Of a stretch of DNA of 64,000 nt, positions 33,205 through 45,400 are shown in pieces. Below the pieces are notes generated by a model. The model did no database searches and was not told the DNA's origin. It worked only from the letters and a program-made list of their open reading frames with translations. The translations under genes and the position numbers were made by a program. The number at the start of each line of letters is the position of its first letter. Within the stretch, counting starts at the first letter, position 1. The DNA comes from Lytechinus pictus (lineage: Eukaryota > Echinodermata > Echinoidea > Temnopleuroida > Toxopneustidae), in contig NC_087247.1 of assembly GCF_037042905.1 (NCBI RefSeq), positions 65,061,420 to 65,125,419 on the forward strand, read 5' to 3'.

Positions 33205-34773
33205 AGGCGGATCCAGGGGGGCCCGGCCCCCTCCTATTGGCGGAGCAAAAACAGAAGAACAAAAAGGAAAGAAAAAAGGAGGGAAAAGAGAGGATATCAA
33301 AAGAAGAGGAGGAAGACGAGTGAATAAAATAAGAATAGAGGAAGACTTGGGAAAAAAATAATATTTCATATATGTCACTCTTTTCGCTCGCGGTTCGCGC
33401 TCGCATTGTCTGTTATAGTGTTAGGTGATCTACATATCTTGTTCAATATGGAGCTTAAATATCAAGTTTGGAAGTCAATATACAAAACATATTTCTCCTC
33501 GGAAATCGAACTTTCATTATTGTGTGTGATTTACAAATTGATTTTTTTTTAATTGCTCTGTAAAAATGTCAGTTTTATGGTCGTCTGAATATTAACATTT
33601 TCTGCTCGCGCTGCGCGCTCGCGAATTTTGATTTATCAGGTACCTATAATTTTCCTGTATTCCAGAAAGTTTTCAAAATATCCCTTTTCAGGTCTGATTG
33701 TCAAAACGTATCAGCTAGCGCTGCCATGCTTTCATTTTGATTGGCGAGTTATGCATGTCTCAATATATATAACAAAATACTTAAAATCCCCTTTTCATGA
33801 CAGTTTATCAAAAATTTCGGTTTGCGATTTGCACTCACATTAATGGTTCAAATAATATTAACTGGTTACTGATACATCCTATTCATAATTATAAAAATGC
33901 TTGAAATGTACAGTGTTCAGGCCATAATAATCATCAGATTCCGCGCCCTCATTATATGCATTAATAAATAATATATCAATTTAATAATCAAATTGTCCCT
34001 TTTGTTTAATCTCGTGCTTAGCAAGAGGAATAGGAAGATAGTCATCATTTTCATATCTCCTAAGGATGTCCCGGTCCTATATATGTCTCAAAGTAATAAT
34101 AATGAAAAATATCAGCTCTTTAGTAAGTGCGATTTATATCCACCTCACAATTTCCCTACAAAGTGCTTGAAATATAAAGCTGAAATTGACCCCCTTTTCA
34201 GATCGGAATATCAAATATTTCAAGCTCGCGCTTCGCATTCGCTTTTATTTTCATGATAAAAGATTCTTTAGAATTACTAGATTCTAGGTCTAAATCTGAA
34301 TCACGCGCGCGCACACAATATCAAAAATTTTCTGCTCGCCATTTGTGCTCGATATAGGAAGATCCCCTCTTACTCATCCTTTTCATGATTTACAAAATAT
34401 GAATACAGTGTCCCGTTCTAGGTCTAAATCTCGAATTTTTCGCGCTCGCGTCAATTGTTTAGCTATATAGCTATCCTGTTTACGATTACAAAGATTGATT
34501 AAAATTTTCGATTCTTGTTTTCATTCTTCAAAAAATTGATTAAAATTCTATGTAGAAATGTCAAAAATTTTCAACTCGCGCTTCGCGCTCGCATAATTTG
34601 ATTGTTGAAATATGTAACGTCTTCATGGCTAAGTGCAAGCAATCCTTAACAGGCAGTGGCGTACCTAGTATTTTCCACAGGGGGGGGGGGGGCAAAAAAT
34701 TTGACAAGCAAAAAAAAAAAAAAGTCTTCAATCGCAAATGAAGGATTTCGTACCAGAAAAAAATTTGACAACC

Positions 34774-34804
<31 letters not shown>

Positions 34805-35711
34805 TTCAAGCTCGTCAGGGGGGGCAATAAAGGTCTTCAAGCTCGTCAGGGGGGGGGGCAAAAAAGGTCTTTCAAGCTCGTCAGGGGGGCAGGCATACGT
34901 CCTTTCCATGGGTTGTGGCTCGTCAGGGGGGCAGACTGCCCCCTCTGCCCCCCCCCCCCCCCCGTAGGTACGCTAGTGTTAACAGGCACCTTTTCGATCA
35001 GTTTAAAACGTTTATAAACATTTTGTGCTCGCATTATTAATGTAGGAAGATCCCATCTTACTCATCCTTATCATATGATTTACAAAACATGAATAGAGTG
35101 TCCCGTTCTAGGTCTAAATCTCGAATTTTTCCGCTCGCGCTTCGCGCTCACATCAATTGTTTAGTTATATATCTATCCTGTTCACGATTACAAAAATTGA
35201 TTAGTATTTTCCATTCTTTATGTAGAAATGTCAAATTTTTTTCAGCTCGCGCTTCGCGCTTGCATTATTTCATTGTTGAAATATATATTGTCTTCATGCA
35301 TGGCTAACTGCAAGCAGTCTTTATTAACAGGTAAGCCTACCTTTTCGATCTGTTTAAAAGTACGTGTATCAAAAATTTCTGCTCGCGCTTCGCGTTCGTA
35401 GTAATTAAATTAGTTGCAGACACATCCTTTTCAGGATAAAAACTTTGCCCAGAATGTTCAAATTTTAGGAAAAATACAAACAATTTCACCAAAAAAATTG
35501 CTCCCGCTTCGCGCTCGCATTATATGAATAATTAGGATTATGATATAATATATTTGTGTTGATTTATAAGAAATAAGCTAAGAAGTGACTATTAGGACTT
35601 CCCCCTTCAAAGACACAAACAAAAAATCTTCTTCGAGCGGCCGATCGGGGAAAACATGGCTGAAAAAAATCCGCCCCCCCCCCTATATTGACGAAGGCTG
35701 GATCCGCCCTG
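33205..35711. mobile_element. 2.5-kb GGCGGATCCAG-ended element with CGCGCTTCGCGC motif repeats
   Basis: Starts AGGCGGATCCAGGGGGG at 33206 and ends with a C-run and GGCTGGATCCGCC at about 35709, so the ends are inverted. The interior repeats GCTCGCGCTTCGCGCTCGC or variants at about 33380, 33606, 34221, 34440, 34577, 35132, 35246, 35380 and 35503, separated by AT-rich DNA. Two blocks of about 300 bp (34354-34650 and 35040-35330) are clear duplicates sharing GTGTCCCGTTCTAGGTCTAA. No coding region. No target duplication recognised. Confidence 0.65.
34654..34978. mobile_element. 325-bp hAT-type MITE with 8-bp target duplication
   Basis: CAGTGGCGTACCTAG at the start and the inverse GTAGGTACGCTAGTG at the end form the TIR. 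TTAACAGG is duplicated exactly at 34646-34653 and 34979-34986. The neighbouring duplicate block at about 35325-35345 shows the related unfilled site. CAGTG ends plus an 8-bp duplication are typical of hAT. The inside has poly-G, poly-A and AGCTCGTCAGGGGGG reiterations. Confidence 0.9.
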
Positions 35712-36556
35712 AAACTATGTTTGGATTAACAAACCCATTTTTGTATTCGGATTAACGAACATCGAGGGTAAAGGCAATTTACGTGTTTCGAAATTATGAA
35801 CCTCCGGAATTACGAAGTGTAACCAAGAAAACAAGTGAAACAAAGTGCTTGCTAAAACGCGATAGATGCGTGCCAAGATACGAAATATGCAAAAAGAGGT
35901 AGTTTTGTGAGAAGAGACCAAAATCACTATAAAATTGTGTATATATATATATATATATATACATATACAATATATTATACGAGCACCTGCCCTATATTTT
36001 ATGCACTGTAAAATGTATAATTTTCAATCATTTTTAATGGTTCATGATTGCTAAAAAATTATTTAAGGAGCGGATGTGAAATGATTTGTCTGTTGATATA
36101 CCGAAGGACAATAAAAAAATCGTCTTCCTTTTTTTTGAAAATGACATTTCATTGGTTTATTTTTTATCACACCATGTATGGGAAAGCTTTCCTATTTTAT
36201 TTATGTATATGCGGGGGCTTTTTGACAATTTATTGCATGGGGGTTTAGGCCAGCCATTTATACCTCTGTCATTTTTACCTCTGCCATTTTCACCTCTGTC
36301 ATTTTTATCTTTGCCATTTTTACCTTTGCTATTTTTACTTTTGCCATTTTTTATCTTTGCCCCCCCCCCCCCCGATCAAATTCTTTTTTTTTTTGGTGTA
36401 GGGTCTTTGTTTTTGTTTTTTATTGGTTTCTTTTCTATTTCTATTTCTAATAAATCCTTATATATTTAATATTTTATTTTGCAGTAGGCCTATACAAGGG
36501 ATCAGCCTAGACAGGCCAATTGCTCATTGCTGATCCCCCAAAATCCACTGCTACTT
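35712..36556. other. No gene recognised; microsatellite and short minisatellite
   Basis: (TA)n at 35939-35963. At 36252-36360 a degenerate 17-18-bp repeat of the type CATTTTTACCTCTGC is followed by a poly-C tract. Frames across it are repeat shadows. Confidence 0.6.
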
Positions 36557-37146
36557 GAAGGACAAGTCCACCCCAACAAAAAGTTGATTCGAATAAAAAG
36601 ATAAAAATCCAACAAACATAACATTGAAAATTTCATCAAAATCGGATGTAAAATAAGAAAGTTATGACATTTTAAAGTTTCGCTTAATTTCACAAAACAT
36701 ATATGCGCATCTTGGCTGGTATGCATATGGGAGACTATGACGTCATCCACTCACTATTTCTTTTGTATTTTATTACATGAAATATGAAATATTATAATTT
36801 TCTCCTCAATGTCAAGTGATACAACGATTAATTCCTCCCTGAACATGCTGAACATGTGGAATTAGCACTTTTTAATACAGTTGGTCCTTATTTTCAAATC
36901 TATAAAATATGCAATATTGTATCATTCAAACAATAAAAAACAAAAGAAATAGTGATTTATGGGCATCATCGGCTAAATCACCTGATTGTGCATGTCACTG
37001 TTTTCTGAAAAATAAGCGAAACTTTAAATTAATTGTCATAACTTTCTTATTTTACATCCGATTTTGATGAAATTTTCAGCACTATGCTAGTTTGATTTTG
37101 CTCTATTTATTCAAGTCAGCATTTTCCTGGGGTGGACTTGACCTTT
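36557..37146. mobile_element. 590-bp MITE with TTAA-like flank
   Basis: AGGACAAGTCCACCCCA at the left and TGGGGTGGACTTGACCT at about 37127-37144 at the right are inverted. Subterminal ATGTAAAATAAGAAAGTTAT and its inverse extend the hairpin. The right flank is TTAA and the left TTGA, consistent with a decayed TTAA duplication. Confidence 0.8.
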
Positions 37147-37308
37147 AATGTTATTCACTCCTATCCGTCCACTTTTTTACATTTGATTTATCGTATATTT
37201 TTTCTTCCTTGATGTTGTTGTTCTTTTTAAGCCAAACCTTTTATCCATTATCTTTTGTGCATATTTTTATGATTATATTTATATATTGTATCTGTTATTT
37301 GATTTTTT

Positions 37309-37334
37309 TATGAGAGATGTGAAATAAATGAAAC

Positions 37335-37383
<49 letters not shown>

Positions 37384-37389
37384 TTTTTT

Positions 37390-37468
<79 letters not shown>

Positions 37469-37564
37469 GTTTCATTTATTTCACATCTCTCAAAAAAAAA
37501 TTCTCAAAATTGAATAAGATCTACCAAAAATGTTTTTCATATATATATATTTTCATATATATAT

Positions 37565-37638
<74 letters not shown>

Positions 37639-37665
37639 CTATATATATATATATATATGAACAAT
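37309..37665. repeat. (TA)n microsatellite within an inverted repeat
   Basis: GAGATGTGAAATAAATGAAA (arm 37313-37341) is mirrored exactly at 37463-37490, with (TA)n between. A second (TA)n block follows at 37567-37656. The whole first block is a single potential hairpin. The YIYIYI frame is an artefact. Confidence 0.9.
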
Positions 37666-39239
37666 TGAAACTGAATAAATAAAAATAATTTTTTTAACTT
37701 GATGTATTGGATAATATATATATCATGATTTATATTAAGATTTATTTTCTAACCAGATAAGTTTCATTCAATTATGACGAATTTCGCTGTTTTGGTCGCT
37801 ATAGCTAATTAAAAAAAATAACTTTAATTGGGTTCGCTCACTCTGCGTGCACGCAGTGAATGGAGTGCAGCTGACCCCTCCTCGAAAAATGTTAAGCTAT
37901 TGCGCTGTTTTTTTTCACTGAAATTGCAAAACAAGCCCACCCCCCAAAAAAAAACACCCAAAAAAAATACATCATATTCCACTGACAGTATATATCAGAT
38001 TTTGTATAATATTTTGGTGGTCTGTTTTTTAACATCGTATTGTCATAAACTTTTCATTTTCGGAATAACAAACCTTCAGACGATTTTTTTTTTCTTCTTT
38101 CGGATTACAAACATTCGAATGACAAACCCTCATGGCAGTTCGGACCGGGGAAAATTCGGAAGAAAGTACCTTATTTTATTTTGGATCTAAAAACTTTCAA
38201 ATTAAACCAAGGTAGTAAATTATAAAACTAGTAAGTGGGTGGATGAGTTGGGTGAGTGTGGGTAACTTTAAGTAAGTAAGTAAGTTAGTAAGCTAGTAAT
38301 AAGCAAATAAGCGAGCAAGTGAAGTAAGTATAAGTACTAAGCACGTATGCAGGTAAGTAGGCCTAAGTAAAATAATACAACACACCCCAAAGAGGCGTAT
38401 GTGCCCCCCCCCCCAAAAAAAAAAATGATAATAAAGTAACAAAAAATAAAAAATGGAGAGAGCAGATCATGGCGTTTGTGAGGCAAAATATTTCAAAAGT
38501 CGCCTGTGTGCGAAAATTTTTAATATGAAAATCATTTTTGGTAGATTTTATTCAATTTTGAGAAAATGATAGTCCCCTTTTATCTAGTAAAATTTCCAAC
38601 ATGAGTGAGTATAAACAATTTGTAAATATATAGGCCTATATATATTTTCTACAGGCTAGCTGAAGGACTTACTCAACAGATTTTTAGGCTATCAGCTATG
38701 CCTAAAGTCCCCCAAAATCAAAGAGCAGATATCATGGACATTTTTAGACATGTGATTCCCATTTTTAAATCACTTTTTTTGTATCTTTTTTTTTTCAATT
38801 TATGATTTTTGCTCCCTCACCCCCCTCATACGTGAATAATAAGTTATCTTGATCACATTAGATGAAAGAGGAGATTTTAAACTTTACAGTGATATGTTAC
38901 TTTCTGTTGTATTTGTGATTACGTTATGGTAATCATCGACAATTCTCGGTTTCGTTTTATTTTTTGTGACGGGCTGGCCATTGAGGATTTTTAAAGCTTT
39001 CCGCCTTCAAAACTTCTGTCCAATCACTTTTCAACACGGTCTTATCCCGGGTCTTATTGGCAGAGGATACTAGTATTACTATTAGATCGTTGCAGTCAGG
39101 CCATTATTGGGTTTTTTCTGCAAAAAAATAGAAACAGATTTAATCTTGGAACAAAATATTTTTTGGGCTGATAGCCAGGATGTTCCTAAAAAAAAAAAAA
39201 ACTATTCAATGAAAGAGATACATGGATCTACTCTATATC
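37666..39239. other. No gene recognised upstream of SEC11A
   Basis: Holds an AAGTAAGT-rich stretch (38235-38350) and poly-C/poly-A runs (38404-38424). Nothing resembling an exon. The part nearest 39240 probably contains SEC11A upstream regulatory DNA. Confidence 0.5.
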
Positions 39240-39376
39240 GAATTATCGTATATACGGTACCGGTATACGGTATACTACATTGTACACCGGCAATTGGACA
39301 TGCGCGTGTACGGTACCGTCGATGCGAAGTTGAAGTGCAGTTATTCGACGTATGCTAGCATATTCCCCATTCAAAA
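39240..39376 (+). promoter_or_regulatory. Probable SEC11A promoter / 5' untranslated region
   Basis: This is the sequence just before the SEC11A start codon. It is locally less AT-rich, with repeated ACGGTACCGGTA-type palindromic sequence and CpGs. No TATA box at a defensible distance. Position is the only real evidence. Confidence 0.35.
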
Positions 39377-39427
39377 ATGGTGTCTCTCGAGTTTTTAGAT
39401 GAAGTGAAGCGTATGAATAAACGGCAG
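39377..39427 (+). CDS. SEC11A: SEC11A exon 1
   Basis: Seventeen codons, [17 protein letters not shown], then donor GTATGT at 39428. Phase 0. The human N-terminus has the same FLD.V.RMNKRQ pattern, which makes this short exon convincing although it lies 8.2 kb from exon 2. Confidence 0.92.
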
Positions 39428-42400
39428 GTATGTTGTCAGTGAATTTGAAAATGGATGTCTGGGAAGAGTTGTAGATATGTTTGTTTATTTTACTGAACGG
39501 AACCCTCAATCGGCGGCTTTGTCTTTGTTGTGGTCCCATGTGCAGAGATTGATGTACGGTACCGGTATGGTACATGTACGGACTACGCTACAGCTACACT
39601 CAATTTTTCATTTACAGTCACTCATTCTATGAACAAGGTTGTGATATATTATAACCTTGTTCTCTGTTACTACTCCCTGTGTGGTGAAATTAGGTTGGGG
39701 CACAATGTTTGGCTTATTTTCCCTTTTTCTTTGGGACAAATGCTTGATTTTTTGACACTGTCAGTTCTATTCACTCCCACTCCTACTCTAGTCCTAGTCC
39801 TAACCCAGAGAGCTCCAGCCCGCGTAGCGGGCTGGAGCCCAGACGCTCAGTGTGCAAACGGGCATTAAGGTGAGAGTACCGTGAAGTTTGGTCAAAATAA
39901 TTTTGATAATACATAATTAAAACAGAAATTAAGCACTTACCACGATTGTATGGATGATAGTCTAACGAGTGGCAGTTTCCTGACATCGAGGCACAGACTG
40001 GAACCTCAAAAAACGATCAGTTCTGTCGCGGTGGCTCTCCTTCTTTCAAAATTCATAGCAAAATGGCCGTTCGAGAGGGTGTAGGGCGCATGCGCGAATT
40101 TGACAAAGTCTATATGCGCTAGTGCTATACTAGCCTCGGTCTCGATCGGCCATTTTGTGTTGAATTCTGAAAGAGGAGAGCTACCGCGACAGAACTGATC
40201 GTTTTTTGAGGTTCCAGTCTGTGCCTCGATGTCAGGAAACTGCCACTCGTTAGACTATCATCCATACAATCGTGGTAAGTGCTTAATTTCTGTTTTAATT
40301 ATGTATTATCAAAATTATTTTGACCAAACTTCACGGTACTCTCACCTTAATGCCCGTTTGCACACTGAGCGTCTGGGCTCCAGCCCGCTACGCGGGCTGG
40401 AGCTCTCTGGGTTAGTCCTAGTCCTAGACCACTCCTAGTACCAATGAGGTCCAACATTACATGTATGGACCTCATAGGCGACATCAGTAGTATTTTGTGT
40501 CAGAAATCTTTGTGAAGATGATTATTTTTGTATTTTATCAAAACTACAAGCTATCGTACTGTCTAATCATTACATTTCGATCTCACTAATTGAATACATT
40601 GTTAGCAATAAAAAAAATTGAAAGAAATGAAGGGGAACTTACATTTTCACGGCTTTTTCCTGATTTTCTGGGCAACTGCTCCTCTCTTCTGACTCGCGAT
40701 CGAAGCTGATATGAAGATCACGTGATTCGCGTTCTCGTCAGCTGATCGGTTGGTTATTCTTTTCGTCAGACGTTAATAATATATATTTTATAATGCTAGC
40801 ATTCATCGCTAATTTAGGTGAAAGAGATTGAAGTTAAACAGCGCCAGGTCGGAATCATAATTATTTTGGAAGAGTGTATTTATACACTCGATCTCATACC
40901 TGACGTAGACGGCGCTATTCAACAAATGCACAATCTTCAATATAAAAATAAAACAGAAAGAACGCCTTGAACACAGGCCAAAATGCCTAACGATTTCTCC
41001 GCGGCATTAACAACTATCGTAAAGGGCGCTCCATTTATCAATAAAGATGGACGCTAAGCTGTCTATGGCGACAAAATTTGCCGCAAATATTTACGAAGAA
41101 TTGTGAGAAATGGTCTGAAAATGCAACAAAAGAACCGGTGAGTACCGATTAAACATTATTAAATTTATAAATAGATTATACATACCTTGTAGATTTAGTT
41201 TTTAAGGTGATATTAGTGCTTAGTTCTAAGCTAGGGAGGCCCAAACGCGCGTGAGTGGAGTCCCAGTTTATTAGCACGGGTAAGTATTGGGGTGTCGCCT
41301 AGAGTGTCCTAGACCAAAGTCCTAGTACCAATGAGGTCCAAACATTAACATGTATGGACCTCATAGGCGACATTACCCAAATTATGGGTTGGACAATGCT
41401 GTTCTGATTTCCAACCCAAGACTGGTAAATGTACGCATTAATACAACTTACAAGTTGCAGTGTTAAGATATAACTTTTATTTGGTCGCATTTAATGGAGT
41501 AAGTTCTAAAATAAGTAAAAATAGTTGAAATTAAAATGGATTATTGTTAAACTTACATTTCAGGCCCTTTTTGTTGATTTTCGGTGAGCGTTCCACACAC
41601 CTGCGACGAGTGATCAACTCCGAAGTGATACGCGTACTGGTCAGCTGATCGGTCAGGTGATCGGTTGGTTATCTTTTTGTCAGATGTTCATAATTTATGT
41701 TAAGCGTATCAATCTTCAGTATCTTGATTTCAAAGCATTAGTATTGCAGAGAAAAGTCATTATTGATTGGAATCAGTGGCGGGGAGGGGGGGGGGTTGGG
41801 GTGAGCATTTCTGCCCGTTCCCCCTTTTGAGATTTATAGTAAACATTTTGGAATTAAATATGTTGTTAACACTAAGCTTGTAACCGATTTTGCAATCGGC
41901 AACCGATTCCATTCGATTTCACCACAATCGGCAATCACTTGCCGATCTTCGATCATGCCCCTTGAAGGAAAAAATCGAAAATAAAAAATCGGCGTAGATC
42001 TGGTTACAGTGCGTGATCGCTCAGAACATATTTCAAGATTGTTTTTGAGGTGCTAGCTATTTAGAGGTCGCATTATTCAGAGAGAAAGACGCGGTATTAT
42101 CTATGGCGATGTTTAAGAGGATAGATATCTTCTCTTCCGCTTCTCTTCCAACTCATGGTGATAGCGGATGCCGCCGTGAACTTTGAAAGGTCGTATTACC
42201 GACGGAGCTCACTGCGTTACTCTCTTACATCGTTTATGATTATATACATTTTATTTTCAACCTCGTGGTGATAACGGATGCCGCCGTGAACTTTGAAAGG
42301 TCGTATTACCGACGGAGCTCACTGCGCTACTCTCTTACCCCCTTTATAATGATATAAATCTTCTCTTCAACCTCGTGGTGATAGCGGACCCCGCCATAAA

Positions 42401-45400
42401 CTTTCAAAGACTGTACTATTGACGGAGCTTATTGCGTTACTCTCTTACATCGTTTATGATGATATACATTTTATTTTCAACCTCGTGGTGATAGCGGACC
42501 CCGCCGTGAACTTTTAAAGATCGTGCTACTGACGGAGCTCATTGCGTTACTCTCTTACATCGTTTATAATGATATAAATCTTCTCTTCAACCTCGTGGTA
42601 ATAGCGGACCCCGCCATAAACTTTTAAAGACTGTACTATTGACGGAGCTTATTGCGTTGCTCTCTTACATCGTTTATGATGATATTCATTTTATTTTCAA
42701 CCTCGTGGTGATAGCGGAAGCCGTCGTGAACTTTGAAAGGTCGTATTACCGACGGAGCTCACTGCGCTACTCTCTTACCCCCTTTATAATGATATAAATC
42801 TTCTCTTCAACCTCGTGGTGATAGCGGACCCCGCCATAAACTTTTAAAGACTGTACTATTGACGGAGCTTATTGCGTTACTCTCTTACATCGTTTATGAT
42901 GATATACATTTTATTTTCAACCTCGTGGTGATAGCGGAAGCCGCCGTGAACTTTGAAAGGTCGTATTACCGACGGAGCTCACTGCGTTACTCTCTTACAT
43001 CGTTTATGATGATATACATTTTATTTTCAACCTCGTGGTGATAGCGGATGCCGCCGTGAAATTTGAAAGGTCGTATTACCGACGGAGCTCACTGCGTTAC
43101 TCTCTTACATCGTTTATGATGATATACATTTTATTTTCAACCTCGTGGTGATAGCGGATGCCGCCGTGAACTTTGAAAGGTCGTATTACCGACGGAGCTC
43201 ACTGCGCTACTCTCTTACCCCCTTTATAATGATATAAATCTTCTCTTCAAACTCGTGGTGATAGCGGACCCCTCCATAAACTTTTAAAGACTGTACTATT
43301 GACGGAGCTTATTGCGTTACTCTCTTACATCGTTTATGATGATATACATTTTATTTTCAACCTCGTGGTGATAGCGGATGCCGCCGTGAACTTTGAAAGG
43401 TCGTATAATACTAGTTATGTGCCCCCCCCCCCCTCATGAGAATCACGCACAGCATTAATTATTTGTAATGGGGATATTTCGTTCATATTCTTTTCTCTTT
43501 TTGGCCTTTTTTTTTTATTGCCAAATTCAAAATTTTACTGGGAACAAATTAACAATATGACTTTCTATACATCACTTTTAGGGACAAACTTTTTTTATGG
43601 GGGTGGGGGTTATTGGGGGCTTGCCAAATATAATCAATGGTGGAAAAAATGACCTTCTTTTTAGTGACAACTTTATAAAAAAAATTGTCAAATTTTACGC
43701 GAGACAAAATGACCTTCGATCATTGCTATAGTTAAAACCTTTTTTTTTTTTTTTTTTTTTTTTTTGGGGGGGGGGGGGGTTGCCAAATATAACGTGGACA
43801 AAATGACTTTCCCTTTTCTTATTTTTGTGGGGGGGGGGGGGGGCTTGCCGAATATTACGCGGACAAAATGACTTTCATTTTGAGTGACCCCCATTTTTTT
43901 TTAACTTGTCAAACTTTACGCGAGACAATATAATGACCGGTTTTTTTTTTTAGTAAGAACCTTTTTTGGGAGTTGTCAAATTTTACTTGAGAAAATTCAC
44001 CCCGCCCCCCCCCCCCCTACTTAATTTGGAAAATCTTGGATGCGCCTCTATATAGTTTGAATCATAATGAAGATTAAGATCATGCGTATATATAGCTTAC
44101 ATCCACGACAGAGGCGTAAACCGCCGGGGGCATGCAGGCTGGCCCTTGATCCCCGGTCCAGTGGATTTCACCACAAAAAAAACGGGATAAGAGAAAAGGA
44201 ATGAAGGAAGGAAAAGAAAGAAAGACAGAAAGAGAAAGGGAAGAGAAATAAAAGGCCATAAAAAAGCAAAAGGAAAGAAAAATGCATGCGAGAATAATTC
44301 TGAATGTTATGTCAAAATCTATTGCAAAATTGATATTTGTAATAAAAGTGACAAAGGTTTTGCTCGCTCGCCTCTTCATCTGGTAGGCGCGTAGCTAGGG
44401 GCGGTGCCCCCCGAAAAGGTCCCTCCCCCCAAAAAAAAATAAGGAGGGAATAGAGAAAATAAAAAGCGAAATGAGAAAAGGGGGATGTATATAACTTAGT
44501 TTATAATTGTTTTTCCTTTTTTTGGGGGGAAGGGGTCAAAACATTAACGTTATGTTTTTCTATAAATAGGTCTAATTGCTAAATATCCAGAGTTATCGAG
44601 ACCCACCTGCTGATATTGCACTGGGGGTACACGATGGAAGGGTTAGGCCCAGGGGCCCCCGAAAAGTGTAAGTTAAGATATCTATCTCAAATTTAGATTT
44701 GCACGAAAAGTTTTTTTCTCGCTTGCTTCACTCGCTTGGAACATATAAAGCAACTTTATTCCCACGCGCCATGTATGCCTACATTGGCCCTCTTTCTTTC
44801 TTTTATTTTATTTTTTTTTACTCATCACGCTACCGTACTGCCACACACGGGTTTGCCCTAATGATCGTGGACAATCATAAAAAATATCATTTTCATACCA
44901 TGTGACTGGGAAATTTTTGGCTCCACCCCCCCCCCCCCCTCTCGATCCCTGTATCGATTTTGACTTGATAGGGGCCTATACCTGATGGAATTTGCTTCAT
45001 TCAATATAAAATCATAACGGATAGAACGCCTTGAATACAGGCCAAACAGCCTAACGACATTGCCGTGTCACGTGACAACCAGTATTAAACGAGAATGTGC
45101 ACAACCCTATGGCGACAAAATTTGCCGCAAAAGTTGAGCAAGTTCTGGACAAAAAGGCTTCCATACCCCAAGAAAAGACCAGGCGAGTACTATTTATACA
45201 TTTTTTCCATTTATTAATATCTAGAGTCTAATTTAAGAATATATTTCGTCATGGAGCTCCATGGTAAGATCTAGTAATTTAAGCCCAACATTTAATTCGC
45301 GTGCACTCACTTTTTTAACACAGGAATTAATAGCCTTGGTGCCTAGAGTGGTCCTAGAGTCTAGACCTAGTCCACCCAACTTCCCAAGGGTTCATTACAT

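Noticed and set aside
39783..40438. Two identical short proteins on opposite strands
   Set aside because: They are the two arms of the hairpin read in mirror frames, not a gene pair.
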